From contig CALJPD010000019.1 in assembly GCA_937981355.1 (NCBI GenBank), positions 1-64,000 on the forward strand: a stretch of 64,000 bases of DNA. The letters run 5' to 3'. Under the pieces are notes generated by a model, which was not told the DNA's origin, made no database searches, and saw nothing but the letters and a program-made list of their open reading frames with translations. The DNA is from an uncultured Candidatus Saccharibacteria bacterium. Lineage in GTDB: Bacteria > Patescibacteriota > Saccharimonadia > Saccharimonadales > Saccharimonadaceae. The position numbers and the translations under genes were made by a program. How positions within the stretch are numbered: the stretch's first letter is position 1; each line of letters opens with the position of its first letter. Below are positions 58,135 through 64,000 of this stretch, piece after piece.

Positions 58135-58164
58135 GTATCAATAATCTGTAAGGAAGCCATCGCC

Positions 58165-60714
58165 ATGAAACTTGCCAAGACCTACAACCCTAACGAATAC
58201 GAGCCAAATATCTACGCTATGTGGGAGAGTGCTGGCGTGTTTCGACCGAGAGGAGAGGGCACACCGTATAGCATCGTGATGCCGCCGCCCAATGCCAATG
58301 GCAACCTGCATGTCGGGCATGCCCTTGGCTCAGCCTTGCAAGATATCTTAGTGCGTTACCACCGGATGAAAGGCGATGATGCGGTGTTTATTCCTGGGGC
58401 AGACCACGCTGGATTCGAGACGTGGGTGGTGTACGAGCGCGAGCTAGAGAAGCAGGGTAAAACGCGCTTCGATTACTCTCGTGATGAACTGTATGCGCAG
58501 GTGTGGGACTTTGTCGACCAGAAGCGGGGCGATATGGAGCTCCAGCTGCGCGCCCTTGGCGTTGGGGCCGACTGGGAAGATATGGTCTTTACGCTTGACC
58601 CTAAGGTGGTGGAGACGGTCTATGGTACCTTCAACAAGCTGTGGCAAGATGGGCTGATCTACCGCGGTGAGCGGATCGTCAACTACTGTACCAAGCACCA
58701 GACCAGCTTTGCTGACATCGAGGTGGTGCACAAGACGGAGAAGTCTAAGCTGTGGCGTATTGCGTATCCATTACTCGATCATATTGGTGAAATTATCGTT
58801 GCTACGACGCGGCCTGAGACGCTGCTGGGAGATACCGCCATCGCTGTCAACCCGGCAGATGAACGCTACAAGAAGTTGATTGGTACTAAGGCGCTGCTCC
58901 CACTGGTAGGGCGCGAGATACCGATTATTGCTGATGAATATGTTGATGCGTCATATGGCACTGGTGCGGTGAAGATCACGCCAGCTCACGACCCAAATGA
59001 CTTCGAGATGGGGCAGCGGCATGGGCTGCCAGTGGAGCAGGTGATTGGCTTCGATGGGCGAATGACGAATGTACCCACGCCATTTGATGGCCTCACCACG
59101 ACGGAGGCGCGCCAACGGGTGCTGGAGGCGCTGGAGCGCGAAGAGCTGCGCCGTGGCGAGGAGGAGCTGGAGCACTCGGTGGGGCACTGCTACAAGTGTG
59201 ATACTGTCATTGAGCCGATGGTGAAAGAGCAATGGTTTATCTCGATGCGGCCATTGGCGGATGCAGCGATTGCTGCTATTGAGCGCGGTGATGTGACCTT
59301 CACTCCTGCCAACAAAGGCGAGGTGGTCATCAAATACCTGCGCGAGATCAAAGATTGGAATGTCAGCCGGCAGATCCCGTGGGGGATACCCATTCCAGCC
59401 TTCCAGAGCACGACCGACCCAAGCGATTGGATCTTCAACATAAACGTCAACGAAAAAGAAATAGTTGTAAATGGCACAACATACCGCCGGGAAGAAGATA
59501 CACTTGATACCTGGTTTAGTAGTGGGCAGTGGCCATTCATCACCACCGACTATTTGCAAGATGGGCCGCTGGCGAAATTCTACCCCAACGCAGTAATGGA
59601 GACGGCGGGAGATATCCTCTTCTTCTGGGTGGCGCGGATGATGATGCTTGGCCTGTACTGCACGGGGCAGGTGCCGTTCCGCCATGTGTATCTCCATGGG
59701 CTGGTGCTGGATGAGCATGGGCAGAAGATGAGCAAAAGTAAGGGCAATGTGATCAACCCAATGGAGGCGATCAGCCAGTACGGTTCAGACGCACTGCGCA
59801 TGGGGATTATCGCTAGCCGCTCAGCCGCTCAGCCGCAGGCCTTTAACACCGGCAAGGTGGTGGCAGCGCGCAACTTTTGTAATAAATTATGGAACATTGC
59901 TCGCTTCATCGAGGCGCAAGTGGGAGATACGCAACCGGTGCATGTGCCAGTGCCGCAATCGATGGCTGATCATTGGATTATCCGACAGCTGAGCAAGGCA
60001 GGGGAGACGATGGAGCAGCAGCTAACGCAGTATCGTTTTGCCGAGGCGGCAGAAACGCTCTACCATACGGTGTGGGATGATGTAGCCGATTGGTATATTG
60101 AGGCAGCTAAGGTGGAGCAGCACGCTGATATGCTGGTGTGGGTGCTCGATACGTGTCTGCGCTTGGCTCACCCGTTTGCACCATTTGTAACGGAGACGAT
60201 TTGGCAAAGCCTGAGCTGGCATAACGACCTGCTGGCGGCAGCGCGCTATCCGCAGGCTGAGAAATACAATGAGCTGCAAGCAGCTGAGTTTGGCCGGCTC
60301 AAGCGGCTCGTGACCGAAGCGCGCTACGTAACGAGTGAATTGCCAGGCAATGAGCGCTACACACTGCTCTATATGGATGACGCGCTCGTAGCGGACAATG
60401 CCGAGCTGGTGCGGCGTTTGGCTGGCCTAGCGGCGGTGGAATATACTGATGTAGCACGAGGGCTGCGCTTGGCAGCCAGTGGCCGGGATGCTTGGCTTGA
60501 TGTGAGTGACGAGACGCTCTATGAGCACCAAACGAACCTCGAGAAGCGTTTAGTTGTAGCGCGCAATGACGCCGCCAAGCTGGAGGCACGCCTAGCAAAC
60601 GAACGCTATACAAGCCAAGCACCCGCTCATTTGGTGGAAGAATCACGCCAGCAGCTGGCAAGCAAGCAAGCGTTGATCGAGCGGCTGGTGAAGGAATTGC
60701 AGGTGATCGAATAG
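58165..60714 (+). CDS. valS: Valyl-tRNA synthetase
   Basis: ValRS charges tRNA-Val. 849 residues, class I. HIGH-type motif in PPPNANGNLHVGHALG (about residues 47–62); the editing domain contains TTRPETLLGDTAIAV and GTGAVKITPAHDPNDFEMG; KMSKS in DEHGQKMSKSKGNVINP; the anticodon-binding domain follows; and a short C-terminal coiled coil (about 785–849) ends the protein. All motifs are intact. Length is at the low end for ValRS. The leader carries palindromes that may control it. A minus-strand open frame across it is not a gene. Confidence 0.97.
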   Translation: MKLAKTYNPNEYEPNIYAMWESAGVFRPRGEGTPYSIVMPPPNANGNLHVGHALGSALQDILVRYHRMKGDDAVFIPGADHAGFETWVVYERELEKQGKTRFDYSRDELYAQVWDFVDQKRGDMELQLRALGVGADWEDMVFTLDPKVVETVYGTFNKLWQDGLIYRGERIVNYCTKHQTSFADIEVVHKTEKSKLWRIAYPLLDHIGEIIVATTRPETLLGDTAIAVNPADERYKKLIGTKALLPLVGREIPIIADEYVDASYGTGAVKITPAHDPNDFEMGQRHGLPVEQVIGFDGRMTNVPTPFDGLTTTEARQRVLEALEREELRRGEEELEHSVGHCYKCDTVIEPMVKEQWFISMRPLADAAIAAIERGDVTFTPANKGEVVIKYLREIKDWNVSRQIPWGIPIPAFQSTTDPSDWIFNINVNEKEIVVNGTTYRREEDTLDTWFSSGQWPFITTDYLQDGPLAKFYPNAVMETAGDILFFWVARMMMLGLYCTGQVPFRHVYLHGLVLDEHGQKMSKSKGNVINPMEAISQYGSDALRMGIIASRSAAQPQAFNTGKVVAARNFCNKLWNIARFIEAQVGDTQPVHVPVPQSMADHWIIRQLSKAGETMEQQLTQYRFAEAAETLYHTVWDDVADWYIEAAKVEQHADMLVWVLDTCLRLAHPFAPFVTETIWQSLSWHNDLLAAARYPQAEKYNELQAAEFGRLKRLVTEARYVTSELPGNERYTLLYMDDALVADNAELVRRLAGLAAVEYTDVARGLRLAASGRDAWLDVSDETLYEHQTNLEKRLVVARNDAAKLEARLANERYTSQAPAHLVEESRQQLASKQALIERLVKELQVIE

Positions 60715-60749
60715 CAGTAATGCAAACTTAATAACTTGTGCTAATAGAG

Positions 60750-60783
60750 AAGGCTACCGTCGATGTGAGATGGCAGCCTTTTT
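60750..60783 (+). terminator. Terminator after valS
   Basis: AAGGCT-A-CCGTC pairs with GATGG-C-AGCCTT (one mismatch, one G·U), followed by TTTTTG. Confidence 0.8.
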
Positions 60784-61203
60784 GATGAGTAGAGATATTG
60801 AAGAATGTTGATTTAACCTCTTGCGTTCTCAATGACAAAAGGGCACTTGGTGGTAAGGAGGGAAGTGCGAGCACAGACAAAGGGATTATTGTGATGACGA
60901 GCTATATTAACCTGAAGCTGAAAAATCTCACCGCATCACTCTTTCAATTCGTACCATTCTTTTTCTGAGACTTGTAGTGAGTAAGGCTTACGAAGAGTGT
61001 TCATCGCATGGATTTTATAAGCATACATATGCTGCGACAAACAGCTTTCATACCTCATTTAAGCGAGACGATAGGAGAAGAGAGTTAATGAAGAAAAGAA
61101 GGGTATTCCTATATCTACACAAAACATACTTGACAGAAAAGAAACATCCTGCTACCATGAATATGAACAAAAATAGAACTAACGATAGTCACCAACACAC
61201 ACA
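60784..61203. other. Intergenic gap with possible short leader ORFs
   Basis: No firm gene. A 39-codon frame (61088–61207, MKKRRVFLYLHKTYL…) and a 14-residue frame inside it (from ATG 61163, MNKNRTNDSHQHTQ) both end in TGA overlapping the ATG of the His-rich gene (ATGA at 61204). The second lies near the expected 5' end of the transcript and could be a leader peptide. Confidence 0.35.
61130..61158 (+). promoter_or_regulatory. Promoter of the His-rich protein gene
   Basis: TTGACA (61130–61135), exact 17-nt spacer, TACCAT (61153–61158). Transcription should start near 61165, about 40 nt before ATG 61204. Confidence 0.55.
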
Positions 61204-61578
61204 ATGAAATACAAAAACCACACTACCTCATACAAAACCATCCTCGCGCAGGCGGCTGTGGCGGTCTTTAGCATAGCGACTGCACTTGGGGTGTTCTTGC
61301 ACGATGGGCAATTTGATAAGATGACCACCGTGCTCCTTACGCTCGAGCCTGTCGCGCTGCGAAGTCGTGGACTGCAAGGCTCGGCGGAGCACGATAAGCT
61401 AACAACCGACCCACACGTCCATCCGCATCATGCGTCGCTGGGGCACAAGGCAGGGCACCATGGGCAACACCACACGCCGAGTGTGCCACCGCGCGATAAT
61501 GAATATAGATACCTGGCACATAAGCAGCGGGGAACGCGTCACGCCTTTGATAATCAGTTTTTGCCAATTGTTGGTTAA
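61204..61578 (+). CDS. Small anchored histidine-rich protein
   Basis: 124 residues: an N-terminal hydrophobic segment (about 13–32, ILAQAAVAVFSIATALGVFL) that could be a membrane anchor or signal, a short stretch, then a region with about ten histidines between 70 and 95 (DPHVHPHHASLGHKAGHHGQHH). The end (NEYRYLAHKQRGTRHAFDNQFLPIVG) is basic. His-rich tracts of this kind bind Zn, Ni or Cu; a metal-handling role is inference. No Shine-Dalgarno sequence precedes the ATG. Its stop abuts the convergent rlmH stop. Confidence 0.6.
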   Translation: MKYKNHTTSYKTILAQAAVAVFSIATALGVFLHDGQFDKMTTVLLTLEPVALRSRGLQGSAEHDKLTTDPHVHPHHASLGHKAGHHGQHHTPSVPPRDNEYRYLAHKQRGTRHAFDNQFLPIVG

Positions 61579-62034
61579 CTATTGATGGTGATACGGATGA
61601 CCAGCGGCAATCTGCTGCGCCCGGTAGAGTTGCTCGGCCAAGATGAGCCGCACCAGCTGATGTGGAAACACCAGGCGAGACAGCGACCACACCAGGTTAG
61701 CGCGCTCCATCACTGCCTCTGTCACACCGTATGCTCCACCAATGATAAGTACGAGTGATTTGCCTTGCGCCATTGGCTGATGCAGGCTGCGCGAGAGGGC
61801 AGGCGAGTCGAGCATTGTGCCACGCTCGTCCAGTAGTACAACATATGCCTGGGGCGAAAGTGCCCGAAGAATCTGCTGCGACTCCTCACGGCGTGCCGCA
61901 TCGTTACTATGCTGGCTAGCTGGGATGAGCTTCCACTGCAGCTGCCAGGCACGAGTCATGCGTTGCTCGTAGCGTGCTATGCCATCGGCTAGCCAGGGCT
62001 CGTGCCGCTTGCCAACAGCGATGATGGTGATCAT
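61579..62034 (-). CDS. rlmH: 23S rRNA (pseudouridine1915-N3)-methyltransferase RlmH
   Basis: RlmH methylates Ψ1915 in helix 69 of 23S rRNA with S-adenosylmethionine. 151 residues with a SPOUT/trefoil-knot C-terminus: LVLIIGGAYGVTEAVMERANLVWSLSRLVFPHQLVRLILAEQLYRAQQI and the closing HPYHH (family HPYH). The LLDERGTMLDSPALS segment is also typical. Length matches the family. It overlaps the HIT gene by ATGA, so the two are translated together. Confidence 0.96.
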   Translation of the reverse strand: MITIIAVGKRHEPWLADGIARYEQRMTRAWQLQWKLIPASQHSNDAARREESQQILRALSPQAYVVLLDERGTMLDSPALSRSLHQPMAQGKSLVLIIGGAYGVTEAVMERANLVWSLSRLVFPHQLVRLILAEQLYRAQQIAAGHPYHHQ

Positions 62035-62456
62035 GCGTTGGCGTCTCTACTACTGCTGGACACTGCTGCAGCAAGGCGCTGAGCAGTGGTAGACAGGTGA
62101 GTGTCGCTGGTGTCGGTTGGGTAGCCATGATGGAGCTGTAGCACCTCGCGGTCATACAGCGGCACGAGATGAATGTGAGCGTGCGGCACATCAAAGCCCT
62201 CTACCACAACGCCGACCCGCTCAGGCTGAAGTGCCACCTCCATTGCGTGGGCAATCTGCTGTGCCACCGTCCAGAGATGTTGATATATTTCGGTCGGGAG
62301 CGCCCACAGCGAGTCAATCTGCTGCTTCGGCACGACCAGCACGTGACCATCACTTAGTGGGTTGATATCGAGGAAGGCTATAGTGTGCTCGTCTTCATAC
62401 ACCGTATGGCTTGGTATTTCACCTTTGATAATCTTAGTAAAAATAGAATCCTGCAT
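62031..62456 (-). CDS. HIT family nucleotide-binding protein
   Basis: 141 residues from ATG 62456, starting MQDSIFTKIIKGEIPSHTVYED, the usual HIT opening. Nucleotide-binding strands include AFLDINPLSDGHVLVVPK. The histidine triad reads H-A-H-I-H-L-V-P (the H-x-H-x-H-x-x pattern) near residue 100. Enzymes of this type hydrolyse phosphoramidates or dinucleotide polyphosphates. TATACT lies 6 nt before the ATG (leaderless), which rules out a longer frame to 62609 that would enter the tRNA gene. It heads a two-gene unit with rlmH. Confidence 0.93.
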   Translation of the reverse strand: MQDSIFTKIIKGEIPSHTVYEDEHTIAFLDINPLSDGHVLVVPKQQIDSLWALPTEIYQHLWTVAQQIAHAMEVALQPERVGVVVEGFDVPHAHIHLVPLYDREVLQLHHGYPTDTSDTHLSTTAQRLAAAVSSSSRDANA

Positions 62457-62462
62457 GACTTT

Positions 62463-62468
62463 AGTATA
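62463..62468 (-). promoter_or_regulatory. −10 box TATACT for HIT–rlmH
   Basis: Minus-strand TATACT, 6 nt before ATG 62456. Confidence 0.6.
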
Positions 62469-62534
62469 CGCGAAGGTGGGGCAAGAGCTCAAGGACATCT
62501 GCTGCGCGATATTTCCGTCCGGCACCACATCTGT

Positions 62535-62540
62535 TATAAT
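62535..62540 (+). promoter_or_regulatory. −10 box TATAAT for tRNA-Ser(CGA)
   Basis: TATAAT ends 15 nt before the tRNA; no strong −35 is seen. Confidence 0.5.
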
Positions 62541-62555
62541 GAGAGAAGACCACGT

Positions 62556-62643
62556 GGAGAGGTGCAGGAGTGGTTGAACTGGCCGCTCTCGAAAAGCGGT
62601 AAGCCGCAAGGCTTCGAGGGTTCGAATCCCTCTCTCTCCGCCA
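62556..62643 (+). tRNA. tRNA-Ser (anticodon CGA)
   Basis: A class II tRNA of 88 nt including encoded CCA. Acceptor GGAGAGG, anticodon arm CCGCT-ctCGAaa-AGCGG, long variable arm (AAGCCGCAAGGCTT), T loop TTCGAAT. It reads UCG codons. Confidence 0.96.
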
Positions 62644-62772
62644 TGTTTTTGATCGTATTTATCTGCGAGCTCTGGGCTGGCAGGTTTTTATTATATAACG
62701 ACGCATCGCGACGTGAGGGGTGCCGCTTGGTGCACTTCTGTCTTGCACATACTCACCAGAGGTAATGAAAAA

Positions 62773-62794
62773 GCGCACACCGCGAAGTGTGCGC
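62773..62794 (-). terminator. Terminator of the pilin gene
   Basis: An 8-bp stem GCGCACAC / GTGTGCGC with a TTCGCG loop on the minus strand, followed by TTTTTC. It lies 37 nt after the stop at 62831. Confidence 0.88.
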
Positions 62795-62830
62795 ATATGT
62801 TTGTGTGAGAAGAGAGCCAAGTATTATTGG

Positions 62831-63259
62831 CTAGGTGGTTGAAGCACCAGTGTTGCTGCTATTGGTAGTAGTGTTGATGTTACCACCAGGGATGATAGTG
62901 TTGATGACAAAGTTCACCGCCGCATAGGCTAGTAGCGCCACCACGACGCCGACCAGAGCGTACATGATAGTATTCTTTGCACCTTGTACCTGTGATGAAT
63001 TACCACCAGAGACAACATAACGAATACCACCGAAGATGATCATAATGACCGCGATAGCACCAACGAGAAACAGCATGATGTTGCTTACTCGTGTGAAGAT
63101 ACCAGCGTCACCAAAGAGATCGGCTGGCTGGTCTTTGCCCCGTGAGCGGCTGGCACCATCTGACACGCCACCAATTGCAGCGCTGGGCGGTGCAGCAGCA
63201 ATTATCCCACCCCCGATGAGGGCAAGAGCACTGATAGATAGTAGACATTTTTTTAGCAT
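62831..63259 (-). CDS. VirB2/TrbC-like T4SS pilin
   Basis: 142 residues. A signal peptide (KKCLLSISALALIGGGIIAAAPPSAA) leads to a polar stretch and then two membrane segments (about 60–80 IMLFLVGAIAVIMIIFGGIRYV and 95–120 IMYALVGVVVALLAYAAVNFVI), joined by the basic-polar loop VSGGNSSQVQGAKN. This is the T4SS_pilin layout common in CPR genomes. The tail is Asn/Thr/Ser-rich. AAAAGGAGC precedes the ATG. It lies about 18 kb from the secretion locus, but its product probably joins that apparatus. Confidence 0.88.
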   Translation of the reverse strand: MLKKCLLSISALALIGGGIIAAAPPSAAIGGVSDGASRSRGKDQPADLFGDAGIFTRVSNIMLFLVGAIAVIMIIFGGIRYVVSGGNSSQVQGAKNTIMYALVGVVVALLAYAAVNFVINTIIPGGNINTTTNSSNTGASTT

Positions 63260-63627
63260 AATAAACTTAGCTCCTTTTATCTTGTAATTATACGATATGG
63301 CGTTTTTTTTGTCGAGAGGAAAGCGGTGAAATTTCTCAGCTTGTGATACTGTGGTGACTCGCTTCCTTCATCTCTTTTGCCAGTGACGTCTTGAAAGCTT
63401 GCTGTTATGACGATATCTTGAAGCTCAGCGTGAGGAATGGTATGTTAGCGAGACACTTAGCCTCTTACTCATTGATATTGCTTGATAGAGGGAAGGGGGT
63501 GCAGGAAATATACGGCTAAGGACACTGAGGCAGAGCAGAGATAAAATTGCACCTCACAAATGTCTAGCGCAATTGCCGCACCTATGCTACAATAACCAGT
63601 GCACGTTGGTGCACAATCCGACACGCT
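63260..63627. other. Intergenic gap
   Basis: Contains the pilin gene's upstream region and, at 63586–63593, TGCTACAAT, an extended −10 for the tRNA-Ser(GCT). Nothing else is recognised. Confidence 0.45.
63588..63593 (+). promoter_or_regulatory. −10 box TACAAT (TGC extended) for tRNA-Ser(GCT)
   Basis: It lies 34 nt upstream of the mature tRNA, so a 5' trailer of about 28 nt would be removed by RNase P. Confidence 0.45.
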
Positions 63628-63720
63628 GGAGGAGTACCCAAGTGGCTGAAGGGGACGGTTTGCTAAATCGTTAGTGCGGGGAGACCTGCAGCGGGAGTTC
63701 GAATCTCCCCTCCTCCGCCA
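63628..63720 (+). tRNA. tRNA-Ser (anticodon GCT)
   Basis: A class II tRNA of 93 nt including encoded CCA. Acceptor GGAGGAG pairs with CTCCTCC, the anticodon loop reads tGCTaa, a long variable arm (GTGCGGGGAGACCTGCAGC) follows, T loop TTCGAAT. It reads AGC/AGU codons. Confidence 0.96.
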
Positions 63721-64000
63721 GGATTGTTTTTGAGATATCGCTACATGCTGGGCTTCGTCTTGTGCAAATAGTGACGAGAAGCAACAGAAGAAGCAACCAC
63801 GCAGTAGCACTGATAGCTCGATAGACACATGAAAGACCATATGAATGCTGAGATTGCTTAGCAGTTTATAGTTTTAACATAAAACACGTAAGAACGGGAG
63901 AGAAACAAATCATTGTAGATATTACAATGATATTTTTATTTGTGCAGAATATGGCGAAATAAGTGGTACATGCAATACGTGCGAAGTATCATATGTGTCA
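63721..64000. other. Non-coding end of window with a hairpin
   Basis: No convincing gene. ATCATTGTA-GATAT-TACAATGAT (63909–63931) followed by ATTTTTATTT looks like a plus-strand terminator. The nearest upstream plus-strand gene is the tRNA about 190 nt away, so it may close a longer tRNA precursor or an unseen small RNA. Confidence 0.4.

Larger units (their letters stand above)
57480..58164. other. Long intergenic gap upstream of valS
   Basis: 685 bp without a gene. It holds three CACGTG palindromes (57580, 57878, 58096) and a related element at 58121, plus the valS promoter. No T-box antiterminator sequence and no known riboswitch core were found. Confidence 0.5.

Noticed and set aside
58042..58164. 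T-box riboswitch in the valS leader
   Set aside because: No AGGGTGG-type antiterminator core and no specifier-loop arrangement was found; only the palindromes are clear.
58951..59718. A 255-codon minus-strand frame inside valS
   Set aside because: It is antisense to conserved ValRS editing and catalytic regions, with no family features.
63469..63840. A 123-codon minus-strand frame across the tRNA-Ser(GCT) gene
   Set aside because: It runs through a well-formed tRNA and has no recognisable protein features.
1..64000. Recoded genetic code (TGA as glycine, as in SR1/Gracilibacteria)
   Set aside because: Many genes end at TGA inside ATGA overlaps with the next gene (for example 2135–2138), and conserved proteins have no in-frame TGA.
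1..64000. CRISPR arrays, insertion sequences or prophage
   Set aside because: No direct-repeat/spacer arrays, transposases, integrases or phage structural genes were seen. The AACAGAGGTA copies are dispersed, not arrayed.

Overview
The window looks like the replication-origin region of a Candidatus Saccharibacteria (TM7, Patescibacteria/CPR) chromosome. The grounds are the rpmH–rnpA–yidC–jag block next to dnaA–dnaN–recF, a PrgI/VirB4/VirB6-type secretion locus of the kind typical of this phylum, a VirB2-like (T4SS) pilin, many short or truncated versions of core enzymes, and base composition near 50% GC. TGA works as a stop codon (several genes end in TGA inside ATGA overlaps), so the recoded SR1/Gracilibacteria code is excluded. 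The assignment is inferred from gene content; no 16S gene is present.

Layout. Positions 1–24.2 kb are a surface-polysaccharide region: dTDP-rhamnose genes (rmlA, rmlD), about nine glycosyltransferases, a Wzx-like flippase, a DUF2142 membrane protein, a Wzm/Wzt ABC exporter, a GtrB/GtrA pair, and a secreted protein carrying nine ChW repeats behind a lysozyme-like domain. A sucC–sucD pair sits inside it. At 24.2–25.0 kb is a small accessory patch with one frameshifted gene. At 25.1–31.5 kb is the origin: jag, yidC, rnpA, rpmH on the minus strand, a DnaA-box-rich gap, then dnaA, dnaN, recF on the plus strand. At 31.5–45.3 kb, all minus strand, is an envelope-spanning type IV secretion-like locus. 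It has PrgI, two VirB4-family proteins and two polytopic VirB6-like proteins, one of them fused to an M15 (VanY) peptidase. It also has a GH73 plus NlpC/P60-like hydrolase and two anchored or exported proteins. At 45.7–64 kb are mixed housekeeping genes: three tRNA-Ser genes (GGA, CGA, GCT), a MacB-like ABC pair, a degenerate phosphoglucose/phosphomannose isomerase, a PD-(D/E)XK-like protein, a MurE-like ligase, tsaD, two FemAB-type transferases, valS, rlmH, a HIT protein and the pilin.

How the genes fit together. Polysaccharide synthesis and export, peptidoglycan precursor and cross-bridge enzymes (MurE, FemAB), wall hydrolases and the secretion channel together suggest a cell whose main investment is its surface. 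That fits an epibiont living on another bacterium. Many transcription units start with a TATAAT or TATACT box only 6–13 nt before the start codon and have no Shine-Dalgarno sequence, which suggests leaderless mRNAs; genes inside operons keep ordinary AAGGAG sites.

The least expected signals are a 10-mer (AACAGAGGTA) found seven times exactly in 64 kb, a MurE without its N-terminal domain, degenerate active sites in two sugar enzymes, and palindromes in and upstream of the valS leader. No CRISPR array, insertion sequence, rRNA, tmRNA or RNase P RNA was seen.
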